The notes under the pieces were generated by a model, which saw nothing but the letters and a program-made list of their open reading frames with translations, made no database searches and had not been told where the DNA came from. From Saururus chinensis (taxonomy: Eukaryota; Streptophyta; Magnoliopsida; Piperales; Saururaceae), in the NCBI GenBank assembly GCA_035235625.1, contig CP141146.1:25166501-25230500 (forward strand): 64,000 bases of DNA. The letters are read 5' to 3'. The translations under genes and the position numbers were made by a program. This document shows positions 10,111-22,388 of the stretch, in pieces; the stretch's first letter is position 1, and every line of letters starts with the position of its first letter.

Positions 10111-10119
10111 TTTATAAAT
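10111..10119 (+). promoter_or_regulatory. Candidate TATA box of the F-box gene
   Basis: TTTATAAAT lies about 30 bp ahead of a pyrimidine-rich leader that contains a good splice donor (10206). It is about 70 bp downstream of hAT-1. Predicted by eye; no transcript evidence. Confidence 0.35.
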
Positions 10120-10139
10120 GCACGTTTAGGCGTTTACTC

Positions 10140-13100
10140 CAGTCTTCTGTTCAGTTTTTCTCCTGCGTCTCCTCTTCATCTCAAGCCCTGGCGCTTCGCC
10201 TGCAAGTAAGCTCTGTTTCTTTTCGATTTTCTGCACAATGAACGTTTAATCTCCAAATATACTTCTACGCCATGACACCCAGAAATCAAACTCGTTTTTT
10301 CCCCACGTTTCAGAACCTTTTGGACACTATGGAATTGATAAATTTTTATTGGATCAGTATTAAAATGAGATTTTATTGAAGTAGTGCTTTACATGGAAAT
10401 CGGTTCTCTTTGTTGGTTGCTCTTTTCTGGTCATGCGCCAAGAATATTTGTCCCACTTACCAAATTTAAAATTCAATTTTTTATGATATTGTCTATCATG
10501 GAAGACATACAATCTGTTCATTTGCTTCAGTTAACTGGTTTCCTTTGGAAATAGTAAAGCTTTTGTATACACGACGTGCTCCCGCTTCAAACCAATTAAA
10601 CCAACCTTGTCAATTTTTCCCTACATTAAACCAGTCTGAAAAAACTTTCATTTTTTTCTCCTTTTTTTGGCTGAGATGAAAAAGTTGGTCCGTGTTGCAA
10701 GATGGCTTTAGTTGTGAGTGTTTTCATATGTATTTTACACGCAACAAATCTGGGTATTTCCTTTAAGGTCTTAGGTAGTGGTAGACCTATTAGTTAGCTC
10801 TGACTGCAATCAAACTGCATTATGCTGAGGATAATCTTGGGCCTTTTGGTGGAAAACATCATTGAGGCTGAAGGCAAGTTCTTCATGATGTGAAAACACC
10901 ATAATCCAACTTAATTACGGATAAGGGAAAAGAACATAAAATTAGGTTTAAGGTTGTCGAGTGCCCACATTGAGGCTAGTCTCTTAAGGTGCTCTGCTTT
11001 GAGGCCTAATTGTTTCTTATGAGCCTTGGAGGCTGGTGATTTTATTGCTCAAAGTAATATAAATAGATGAAATAATTCATATAATTGCAAATATTTGTGT
11101 GCCCATTAAGTCTCCCTACATTTTGGTTAACCAAAATAGACCTTCCAATTATTTTTGTTGACAACTTAACAGTAAATACATAAAACTTTAATTGAATAAA
11201 AAGAAAAGAATGAATACCCAAGATTCTCAATCCTACGATTTTCTGTAAATTTGCAAATTTTTAGCTCTAGAGGTGATACTTTCTTTTCCACGTTAATATA
11301 GGTGAAGTTTTTGAGTGGACCTTCTTAATCAAGGAAACTTCCTAGGTAGTGAACTGCTGTTGTTGTTGGACACGAGGATGTACAAAAACAGTTTCTTTTC
11401 AAGCAGGGGATATAGGTATAAACCAGACAGTGCTTGCTGGAAGGCCCTTAAGGCACTCTTGTACTTACCCCTCACGACCTGTGACACCTATTTGTAGATC
11501 ATGCATCCTATGTGGCCTCTGTAATATATCCTATGATAGGTAGATAAAACTGCAGCAGTGCGGGCTTTTGTGTGGGAGGGTGTCACCCGTGCCTTTCCCC
11601 ATGCTGTTGACAGTAACGGAGTGACTCAACCCTGAGTGTTGAACACCATCCACAGTGCCCCCACCCCCTCCTCTTCCTTCACAGCATGCTGCCTAGCCTC
11701 CACAACCTACACCCACTCCATGTACTATAACCCTGACAGGTAGTACTCCTGGAGAGTTCCATGTTGTACACTTGGTGAATATGTCGTGTGATGCATTAAT
11801 CACACACACGGGGAATACACTGACAACAGGGACCACTTCTCCAAGAATTGAACCCAAACCTTGGGCTCTAGTCAAGAAATTCTATAGTCTCATATGAGTC
11901 AAATGAGAGGATATCTTATGCAGATTTAGAAGATGGACATCAACTAAAACTATCTAGCATGTCAACTACCCTGATCAATAAATTGATAATTTGTCTCAAC
12001 TCCCTAGGTTACATATATCAATGAGCTTGTTGCATTAACGAAGCCATCCTGGAGTTCAAGATTACATTCTGCGCAGGAATTATGTGAATTCCATGATTTC
12101 CCTTCATGCCTAGTTACTGTTGGGTTCTAAATAAGAACAAATTATTCTTCTTTCTCAAAAATGCACTTTATACACTTAACTGTATCATTGTGCATAGATG
12201 TAAATTTTAAAACCACAGTAGACTTAGAAATGAATAAGGTGAAAATGTTAATTGGAAAACTAATATGTAATTTAGTGCACAACACTCATCCATCCAGTTG
12301 ATTTGTAAGTATCAATTTAATGTTCCATTGTTTGAGATTGTACAAATACATTTCGAAATGTAGTTATGGGCTGTGATTTTAGTTTTAATTGAAGGTGTTA
12401 TTGTTGGGTCAAGTTAATGAACGTATTCATGCAAATTGCCAACAATTGTATTTACTGATTCTTAAGTAGATGATATTAGGAAAAATGTTTGCTTAAAGTG
12501 GAATTGAATAAGTTATATACAGCATGAATTGCAATATAATACAGTGTGTATTTGGTCTTTTAATAGTACATATTCATTTGCACTAATTTTAAGCTTTATT
12601 ATATGCTAACTTCAGAGTTTTTGAATTGATTCTAGTGTTTCCTTTAAAGAAACTAATATATGAAATCCTGACCCTAAAATCTCTCTGAAATCTCTTTTTC
12701 TTTAAGCGACCAAGATCTGACATTCATCTGAGGTGGCAATATATGTTATGTTGTATCAGATTTTACTTGAGGAAAGAAGTTGTACACTATGATTCCTTTT
12801 GGGTTCCATTGCAACTCATGGACTCTTGCCATACACATTGTATATGCCATTTGTACTGGACCTTAAAACCTCTCCCTCAATCAGAAGGCATCTAACCTGC
12901 TCAACGGGCTGGCTTGGCGACTATGACTACAAATTTCTAGACTAGTATAATTATGTTTTCTAATTTCTACGACCTTCAAATCCATATAATGCTGTATAAA
13001 AAATGTGCAACACATGATTGATTCTGCTTTAAAGTTCACTTATATCTTATGGTATGAAGCGTATATCCAAGCAGTGTGCCTCTGTTCATTGAGTGGTCCA

Positions 13101-13717
13101 CATTAATCTAGTATTGTCTGTTAGGCCGAGGAAAGTGACCACTTTTCTTATTCTTCTTCCTCCTTTCCATCTTGTTTGAGTTTCTCCGTTCAGGTTTCAG
13201 TATGACCCATTTTTACATCAAGGCATCAAGCACTTGTGATCAGAAGGACACTGATTTTGGACCATCCAGAAGCCGCTCACCCCTTCAGATCCAGCTATGA
13301 ATATCACCCATCTATTCTTCTAGGTTTATATTAACCTGACCCAAACATCTTTAATCTGATTCAAGCTGAACTAACTTACTAGTTGAACCCGAGGTACATT
13401 CTAGATACCAGACTCCAATAAGAAGCTTATAATTTGCTCTCTTAAATTTGCTAATCCTGATATCTGACTACAGGCGTATGCTTTCATGAGTGGGTTGGTA
13501 CTTTGCTTGACAATTTGAAGTGTATGTTCCATTATTTTAGTGTATAGAGTGCTATTTTAAAATTTTCTTATCAACTGAGATGCACTTTTTTATTGCAATT
13601 ACCCCAGCACCTTCTGTGTTTTTTTGAATGCCTCTATTTTTCCTCTTCAGCTTGAATATTGGATTTTACATTAATATTTGTTTGTTGCTTGTTCTAAATT
13701 TTTAGGCTGCAAGTATT
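10140..13717 (+). other. Probable 5' UTR with a 3.5-kb intron (F-box gene)
   Basis: A leader exon (about 10140-10205) ends in GCAA before GTAAGCTC. The intron would run 10206-13705 to TTTTTAG, leaving 12 bp of leader before the ATG at 13718. The interval holds no convincing open frame. Around 11570-11880 there is a stretch with a tRNA box-B-like GGGTTCAATTC on the minus strand that may be an old SINE, but I could not define its ends. Long 5' UTR introns are common in plant genes; here the assignment rests on splice signals alone. Confidence 0.35.
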
Positions 13718-15723
13718 ATGGCAGACCCCATTGGTACACTGCCAGATGATGTTCGCATATCTATTTTGTCACGGCTTACAATGAGAGAAGCTGCTAGGAC
13801 CAGTGTCTTATCAAGCAAATGGAGACACTTGTGGGTCTCAGCCTTTAAATCCCGTATCATATTTGATGGCAATACTATGCTTGGAGAAAATTATGAACAG
13901 ATTGAAGTACGAAAAAGGATGAAGAAATTTGTTGAAGCAGTTCATCAAGTCATGCAGCTTATTGGACATACTGGCCATACCATGGTTGAGTCTTTTCAAG
14001 TTTCTTTTGCATTGGACAACATATATGCTGACCATATTGACAAGTGGATTGAGTTCGTGATTTCAACTGGGGTTAAGGAACTTCATTTAAACTTGTTTCC
14101 CTTTTCAATCATTTTGAATTATAGAATTGTCAAAGTAGATTTTGATATTAATGAACGTTATGTTTTCCCCATTTCACTTTTTGCTGATGGAAAAGGATCT
14201 TCCATGGAAAACTTGCATGTGGAAGGATGCACGTTTAAATTCCCAGTGGGTTTTCAGGGTATAAATGGTCTTAGGAGTCTTTTTCTCAAAGATGTAGTTT
14301 GGGAAGATAGTGGTTTAGGGGATCTCTTAGCTGGCTGCTCACAGTTGGAGAGCCTTTCTCTAAATCCGGCTAGAAGAACCATTGTGGACCTAGACCAACA
14401 AGTAAAATATTTAAATATATCAAGGTTGGCAGCTCTTAGAAGTCTTTCCCTGAAAGATATTACTCTTGACGAAGAAGATCTGAGAGAAATTCTATCTGAG
14501 TGCCGTCTTCTTGAAGTATTCACTTTGTCAGGCTCGAGCATTCCAGATAAAATGATTTTTGAGCACTTATCAGTTCACTTAAAATATTTGGAGATATACA
14601 GCTCCTTTAAGACTCCAAAGCAGGTTGTGGTTAACGGACATAACCTCCAGACATTCAAGTATTGGGGAAGTTTGTCAAGTATTACTTTCGGAAATGTTCC
14701 CAATCTTGTAGACTTGTCGTTGAATGTTAATTACTCCTCTTATAACTGCCTGCCATATTTTTCCAAGCTTCCAAATCGTCTATGCTGTCAACTGGAGAAT
14801 CTTGTCCTGAATCCAAATTTGGTGAGTGAAATTAAAAGTACTTATCTTTCCTTTTTGGCCATTTTCTCCAGAGATGACTGTGTTTAACTCAGTTCTTGGT
14901 GATTTATGTTAGGTTAATCTGAGACCAGCTGGAATTCCACAACTTTCCAATCTAAAGCAACTTCGTGTCAGTGTCTCTGTCAAGGATGGAGATTTGATTC
15001 GTCTGGCTTACTTCCTTGAGGCTTGTCCCCTGCTGCGTAATTTCCATGTGGAAGTGAGTTAGTAACCATATTTATTGGAGTTCCATGTTATTGATGCCGT
15101 ATAACTTGGCTCTTTCGTTATGACTATGGCATCACAAATGTACATTGCTGTTTTGTACTCTTGCTAATGTGTTCCTTGCTCTTAATAGCTCATAAGTTTG
15201 CTATCTTTTATCTATCGTGGTATATTTAGACTTCTTGTGTGTCAGAGCAGTCTGAACGTTCTTCTCCATTATGCAATTATTGTTCAATGACAACCTTGCA
15301 TGGTTGTTCGTTGAGCTGATTGAGGATGAAAATTTTTACAATGTTATATATTTTATGTGCCATATTTAAAAATAAACTTTGACAGTTCCTCTCTTGCAGA
15401 TTTCTCATGGCTTACATTACTGGCAGAAACCTGAAGTTGAAAACATGAGAAGACTGCCAGAATGTGTCCATTATCATCTTAAGGTGGTCCAGTTCACTGG
15501 GTTTCAGGGTAACCACAAAGAAGTTGAATTTGCATTGCATATAATTAGAAATGCGGTTGCTTTAGAATCCATGATCATAGACCCAGCGTCGAAGCATCAT
15601 ATGCCAGATGGTGGTGTTATAACGATTGGAGAAATTCCTTCTGATTGGGTTGCAACACGACGAATGATATATGAGCTTCTCTACAAGGAAGTCCAAACAT
15701 CTTTGAAACTACTGGTTCTGTGA
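13718..15723 (+). CDS. F-box/LRR (FBD-type) protein, three coding exons
   Basis: Putative substrate adaptor of an SCF E3 ubiquitin ligase: the F-box binds SKP1 and the leucine-rich part recruits targets. Exons by eye are 13718-14821, 14913-15053 and 15400-15723. All introns are phase 0 with GTGAGT donors and TTAG/GCAG acceptors, giving 522 aa. Residues about 5-45 form the F-box (LPDDVRISILSRLTMREAA, then TSVLSSKWRHLW). Leucine-rich repeats follow (for example LRSLFLKDVVWEDSGLGDLL and LRSLSLKDITLDEEDLREIL). The C-terminal exon carries the family's TGFQGNHKEVEFALHIIRNA and ALESMIIDP block. Length is usual for the plant F-box/FBD/LRR family. The start is the first ATG after the leader acceptor and opens directly into the F-box. 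No break was seen, so it is probably functional. Its target is unknown; this family is large and fast-evolving. Confidence 0.88.
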
Positions 15724-15753
15724 TGTGTTAGAAGCATATCTTTGGCACATGTA

Positions 15754-15759
15754 AATAAA
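15754..15759 (+). other. Candidate polyadenylation signal of the F-box gene
   Basis: AATAAA lies 31 bp after the stop codon. Further AT-rich signals lie downstream, so the true site is uncertain. Confidence 0.4.
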
Positions 15760-17940
15760 GGGTTCAAAGAGTACGTTTCATTAATGAATGAGGTGATACC
15801 TATATGGATGATTGTCGGGTCTGTAGAACCTTCAATCAGTTGATATATTTTGTCCAAAATGAATTGTCAGCTATGTTCGCAGAGTTGGTTATGATGAAAT
15901 AATGGGCTGCTGATATTCAGTGGGGAGAGGAATCCTATATCCTGTAATAATCTCGGTACATGTGAATTTTTTGAACATGTAATTGATCATCGAGTTCCAA
16001 TTGCATTTGTATACTAATGCAGCAGACATGCCTATTTTAAGCTAATGGTGTGGCATGTTGTGATCTGTGTAAGTCTTTGTGCTGGTTTGCGTATTATCAC
16101 TCTTTTCTTTCTGAGGAACTATTGAGCGATTTTTTTTATGGCTGCATACTCTTTTCGTCCACTCTCTTCTTACCAAAGTGAGGTAATGAGGGTTCTAAAG
16201 CTTCTCAAAACCGTAGTTACCGACCGTGGATATGCTAATGAAAAACGGTTGGCTTATTGAAAATGGACAAACATGGCAGAGAAAGAGACTTTACCTGGAT
16301 GCAAAATTTTCTTTTATATTTCTGACATCACAGAAAAAGTAGAACACTCGCAGATTCAAATATTTCTGACCTTTATATATTTGGTGCAGTGTCTATGTTG
16401 TACCTGGCAATGAACGGAATTGGGGCATTTTAAAGAAATCTATGCTGTATGTGTAATTAGTGGTTTAAAGCTTACGGTTTTGCTTTGTTACAGCGTCTGC
16501 ATGTTGATGTTGTAAATCGTGAGTACAAGTTTGTAAACTGGTTTGCAAACCGGACGAATGTCATTATTATGGACATAATCATACGTATGCAGTTGAAATT
16601 GAAGTGTGCAGTTCTTTGTTCAGTATGGTAAGATTGCATGCATCGTTGGAAATTTATGCATCTGTGTGTTTGATCGTGGTTGATTAAGACTTCTACTGTG
16701 ATCAGAACTTTTTAAGCACAATTAAGGGATCATTGTGCAATTATTTATGTTTGTCAAAGAAAACTCTCAAGTTTCCTTGGTTGAAGTCGGCCATGGAGAC
16801 AGCCTGCTGTTGGGCAGGGCATGGATTCGACCCATATTGACATGCCTTGTCATCGAGGATGGAGCTAGGAACATAGTTCAAGGTGGGCCATTGAATTGTG
16901 TATCAATGGTGGGGGCCACTTGGTCCCACCTAAAAAGACAACCAATAGGGTCATTTGCTCTTACCTAATAAAGTAGTATTGAATTTTGGTAGCCGGGGAA
17001 CCATGGCCCCCTGGCTCCGTCCCTGCTTGTCATAACCATTAGAGTGAGCTGGTGCACATCCACAAGGGTCTCAAGGTATTTGGGGTTGAACCCATGACTA
17101 ATTATGTGTTGTGCCACATGTTTGTGAGCCCGAGTTGCACTTGCGTCCAACCACTTGTATGTATGCATTAGTTATATATATTTAGGTGATCACTCATGCA
17201 TATCACTTAGTGAGCCTTGACAAGTATGTGACATAGGTAGGACCCATTTAAACGGGCTGAGGGGTTGGCTTCCCTATGGAGCAAGGCCATGAGGGGTGTG
17301 CTTGTCCTCTATTGGTCGAAGGTGTTTGAGCCCGTATACTTGAATGAGACACCTAGAAAAGCTAATGTAGTTATGCTAATTACTAAAGGGTCATCGCCCT
17401 CCATTGTCTCCACCTCGTGCTATGTGCCAACTCTCCTTGAGCTGTGTGTAGATTGCTCTATGAACTCTGAAGAGGGATCAAAGGGGCTGATCATATCAAG
17501 TCTACCAATCTCAATTATAAATTACATACAATCAAGGTAAGCTTTTTGGGTGATTCATAGGCAACATCCTATTGGTTCACCCCCTGAATGCTTGTATTTA
17601 TTTTCTCCATGATTATTTTGATTTACATACAAATGCAAGCTTGATTGAATTGAATTAATCCTCATTGATGTTATACTTCATATTGTATGCGAGGAATTTC
17701 TGAAAATTTTGCAATTTGGCTACTCTATTGGGTCCTACCTCATGCCAAGCTTTTGCTACTACCACCCAATACTAGTATCAAAGCGCTGGTTGATGGTGGA
17801 ATGTGCCTGTTGATTGACCTTTTTGCTCCTATATATTGTATGTTGCACTCTACTAGGGCATCAAAATTCACCCCTTTAACTAGCTCAAGTCTAAAATCTG
17901 ATTACTTTGTTGTTTAGAGGATTTCTAGTAACAAGTGGGT
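15760..17940. other. 3' flank of the F-box gene, no gene recognised
   Basis: Short open frames only. Around 16795-17160 there is sequence of the type found in old dispersed plant repeats, with a box-B-like GGGGTTGAACCCATG near 17085. It may be a SINE or LTR scrap, but no ends or target duplications were found. The rest shows nothing I can name. Confidence 0.3.
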
Positions 17941-18818
17941 AATTTTTTGTTAGTATGATGATTGGGATTTGACACCCCATAATTTTCAAGAAAAATGTAA
18001 TCTTTATTTAAAAATTTTCTAATTATCCATCAACAACCACCTACGTGTTGATGACCACATCAGTGAAAAGTGGCTTCAACTGTCAATAGATGTTGATGTG
18101 TCAGTGGCTGTGTTAGTGAAATAGTAAGTTATTATTGTTTCAGAAATCCTAAGAAGATATGTGATTTGGGACTTTTTGAGGCGGTTACACCCTATTTAAA
18201 AGGAGGAGATCACAAAATTTCAAGATTTTGGGAAGGGAGGATTAGTGCAAATTCAAGGTTCAATCGCAAACATTATATTTGTTTAATGCTTGAATTTCAT
18301 TAGCTTTATTCTTTTCTTGAGTTTCAATTAGTTTTCACATGTATTCATGGCCTATTACTGGAGGATTTTACCATGTTTAGTGTAATAATGATAATTGAAC
18401 TTTAAATAATCTTACAATCCATTTTTATGTTGAAATTGTAAGGAACTTGATCATTATAAAGATTTTGTCATATATTTCTGGATGAAAATGTTCAGAGAAT
18501 CAGTGTGGTCTCTGCTTGTTTTCTTATTGGATGATTATTGGCATGTCAATGATCTCGTCAATGATGGGAGGAAGATAATTAATACCAACACTAATGCGTT
18601 GAGTTGCATGTGGTGGCATCAGTAAGGTGGGCTTCCACAACCTCTATAGTTAAATATCCATCTAAAATCTAGCGAATCACAATATTGCTCCTAATTCTAG
18701 TAATTATCCAAAGTAAGAATTATGAGTCATGACTTCTTTTGCATAGGATTTTTATATAGTAGAAATAAGAACTAATTTTTATTTGCAAACCTACTTATCT
18801 CATCCGTATGAGAGTTAG
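17941..18818 (+). other. LTR-like stretch ahead of a truncated retroelement
   Basis: A possible LTR start TGACACCCCATAATTTTC lies at about 17969, followed by a TATTTAAAAGG box (about 18190). This looks like an LTR, but it is not the partner of the LTR at 22389, no primer-binding site was seen, and the gag reading frame at 18819 starts abruptly. Probably a separate fragment. Confidence 0.3.
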
Positions 18819-20640
18819 GTGAGGTTTAAGGATTCGCTTTTGAAGTGTCGCCACCATGGTTTTGAAACATGGCGACTTGTGCAATACTTTTACAATGGTT
18901 CGACTCAAACACATCACAATATGATTGAATCCATGAATGGTGGGTGTTTCTTGAGTTGGAATGATGATGTAGCATATAAGTTCTTAGAGGGTTTGTCTGA
19001 GAGTTCCCAGCAATGAGATTTTTCGAGCCATAGAGAAAAACCAACCCAAATACCTAGGAAAGGAGGCTTATATGAAGTAAGGGAAGATACTGACATGAAA
19101 GTTGGGTTAGACTAGCTGACTAAAAAAGCATGACCCTTGCTAGAAACATGAATTTCGCCAATCAAATTCAAAATGAAGTGTATTCTTTGTGTGCAAGTCC
19201 AATGCATACTGCTCAAACGCGTCCATCTATGTTAGGTTATTCTGAGTGCTTTGCTGAGCAAGTAATGCACTAAACAATTATGAGAAACGGTTTGGTAGTC
19301 CTTTCTCTGATACATACAATAAAATAGCGAAATCATCCAAATTTCTCTTGGAGGCAAAATTAGCCTTCCATTAATTGAGTAGGGCCACCAATGTAATAGA
19401 TATCCACTCAATTTAGGCAGCACAACCCCTCTTACACCTCTTTTCCCCAATTAGCTCTTCATGTTGTTGTACCACCACGTCAACAATCATCACTTAAAGA
19501 GTCTCTCAAAACATTCATGCAGTCTACTAACCATGCCATATTAGAACTTAAAAATTCTAGTCAAATGAACATTCAAGACATAGCTAAACTAGAAAATCAA
19601 ATTGGTCAGCTAGCAACTCATGTAGGGGGGAGAGAGAAAGGCAAGTTTCCCAGTCAATCTATACCCAACCCTAAAGGTCAATATGTTATTAATAATGCTT
19701 CAAGTTCATCACATGACTAGGGGCATGTCCAGTCAATCACTACTCTTAGATATGGGAGATAGGTTTGACAATCACGTAAAAATGCATGAAGAAGAGAGAA
19801 TTGAGAATACTAAATCAGAGAGTGAGAAACAAGAACCCAATGCTTCCCCACCTGTTTTAGTTGAGCCCCCAATTAGGAGTTTTGTGTTTAAGGCCCCATT
19901 TCCTTAAAGACTAGTCAATCCTAAGAAAAATGCATAGTTTGGAGACATTTTTGAGGTTTTTAAGAAAATGCAGATAAACATCCCATTACTTGATGCTATC
20001 CAACAAGTGCCCTCTTAGGCTAAATTTTTAAAAGACTTAGTCATAGTCAAGAGGAAAATAAATGTTCCTAAAAATGCATTCCTAACAAAGCAAGTCAGCT
20101 CTATTATTCAATGTAAATTCCCTGTCAAATATAAGGACACTAGTTATCCCACAATTTTATACAAGATAGGGGATCATCACATTGAGATGACTTTTTTTGA
20201 TTTAGGGGCTAGTGTGAATTTATTGCCATATTATGTGTATGTGCAATTGGGATTGGGAGAGTTGAAACCTACATCAATGACACTTCAATTAGCTGATAGA
20301 TTTGTAAAAATTCCTCAACGTGTTGTTGAAGATGTTCTGATTAAGGTTAACACATTTTATTTCTAGTGGACTTTATAGTGCTTGATACTGAGCCTGTTCA
20401 TAATATCCATGAGCGAATTCTTATCATTTTGGGTTGTCCTTTCCTGGCTACATCCAATGCTCTTATAAATTGTCAAAATGGAGTGATGAAGTTTTCTTCT
20501 TGGAACTTGATATGTGAGTGAAATGTATATGATACAAGTAGACAACCATTAGACTTCGATGATACTTTTGAGGTTAACATGATTGAGAGTCTGGTGGAGG
20601 ATACTTCTCCTTTCATTTATTCTGATGATTCACAAAATAT
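18819..20640 (+). pseudogene. gag-protease relic, retroelement copy 1
   Basis: Degenerate structural and protease region of an LTR retrotransposon. The first segment (18819-19016) carries the gag core WRLVQYFYNG followed by MIESMNGG, a pattern known from plant gag proteins. A middle segment (19517-19720) has the AKLENQIGQLATHV and GKFPSQSIPNPKGQY motifs. The last part (about 20070-20640) is a retropepsin-like domain with the active-site motif FFDLGASVNLLP, followed by LKPTSMTLQLADRF. Stops and frameshifts separate the parts, for example just after 20365. No reverse transcriptase, RNase H or integrase follows; the same order is seen in the better-preserved copy at 35163-37524. It lacks a matching 5' LTR and primer-binding site, so it is truncated. 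Confidence 0.75.
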
Positions 20641-22374
20641 TTGCTTAGCACTCCTAGGAGGGAACCCAACATTAGGTTTTGATAGGTTTTTTTGTTTAAT
20701 TTAGTAGTTAGTGTTTTTATTTTCATTAGTTAGTTTTCAGTTTATTATCTTTGTTGATTGCACTAATTATTATTAGGATGTGCTTATATGATTCATTATT
20801 GATTTCCCTTATGTGATTATGCTTGTGCTTTATTGACAATGTTTCTTTTGATGGCTATGTACATGAGCAAGCCAAAAGAGGTACTATATTTTCATTTTCC
20901 TCTTTTATTATCTTAAGCATTATATTTATTTTCACTTTACAAATTGAGGACAATGTTTAATTTAGGTTTGGGGTTAGAAAGAGATTTTCATTTTCTTTAT
21001 AGAGTATGTGTCTTAGTTTTAGTGAAAAAATGTGAAAATTTAATAAAATGAATTAGATTTTTTTATTTTATTTTAGGTTTTTGCTTATTTACATTGATGC
21101 TTCTTTTAGACATGTGACTATATTTAATGATATCAGACTATTTAGAACATGTTTATATGACATTTTGAGTTTTGATTACATCATATTTATTTCTTGTGCT
21201 CCTATTTTGAAAAATTAGAAAGACATTTGTCTAAGTGAGAATTTGAGCCATTTATTATGGCCTTACATCTTGATGGATATCATTGAATCTAAGTAATTAT
21301 TTTTTTATGAGAGTAAAACTTTGGTTATCATAATAGAGTTTTGGGCTTTACTATTCTTAGTTTGTAGATTAGTCTAGGACTTTCTGTCATCACAATTAAG
21401 GTTGATTGTATAATGTGCTCAAAGAAAAGAAAAAGAAGAGAAAAAGAGAAAAAAAATTGAGTAAAGAAATAAATGAATGAAAAAATTGTAAAGAGCTAAA
21501 AATTAAGTCTCTCTTTTGAGTAAACTAGGACTTGGCGTGCCTCACTAAGCATAGAGTGTTTGAGTTAAAAGGTAGAGTTGACTAATTTATGACATGCATA
21601 GCCTTGTAGCCTATTTGGTTCAAGTTATTAAGCTTGAGGGGTGCTTTAACACCTAGTGCCCTAAGTCAACTAGATTGGGAGTCACTGACCTAACACTTAT
21701 TACATAGATCTTATAGAAAGCTTAAGAAGGCTAAGCCTTACACATGTCATGTGAGATGAGCATAAAATTTTAGTAAGAAATTATGCGGTTATATCCTGAA
21801 GTGGTTGTTAGGTGATCTAGGGTGTTTTACTTTATGAGAAAGGTTTTACATGATTCTCTATTATAATCTCTTGAAGATGAATGAATGCCAATGTATAATT
21901 TTTTAGTGTTAAATTTAAATTGCCAGGTGGACATGAGAGGCATTGAGTTGTTAGATTAATGAAATTGGGATTGTATAATTACATGTAAATGTCATTTTTT
22001 AAAACTATTATGTATATATGAGCACTTGCCACCAACATGAAGTTGTCACAATCAATAATTGTTTCAAAAGACAACTTGTATTATGCATTACACTCACTTA
22101 TAATTGATTTTATCAAATTAAGTCACATGTTTAGGAGGAGTTGATTTGTAAATTTTTTATGGTTTCAATTTAATTTTTTTTTTAATTTTTGAATTTTATG
22201 GGTAGATTCACTGCAAACCCTAATGAGACTATAACTCGTTTACTAGTGTAAGATAGGGGTTTAAAGGCCTGTTACATATGCTAAATGCAATCAAGATTTT
22301 TTGTAGAAGTGGAGTAGTTAGTTTTGTTTTATGTTGTTTTTATTTTAGTTTTGCTCGAGGACTAGCAAAATATA
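20641..22374 (+). repeat. Conserved non-coding internal block, copy 1
   Basis: About 1.7 kb without a long open frame between the protease and the polypurine tract, in the place where pol would be. It aligns throughout with 37525-39245 of the second element. The stretch 21530-21780 is about 90% identical by eye, clearly higher than the protease coding part (about 70% at the active-site region). Confidence 0.75.
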
Positions 22375-22388
22375 GGTTTGGGGGTATT
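22375..22388 (+). other. Polypurine tract, copy 1
   Basis: GGTTTGGGGGTATT directly precedes the LTR start TGATATGC. The same tract precedes the 3' LTR of copy 2 at 39246-39259. Confidence 0.65.

Noticed and set aside
11570..11880. tRNA-derived SINE
   Set aside because: Only a box-B-like sequence is visible; no box A at the right distance, no A or T tail, no target duplication.
17265..17917. Frames of 91 and 76 codons as small genes
   Set aside because: No recognisable domain, no splice or promoter context, and surrounded by repeat-like DNA.
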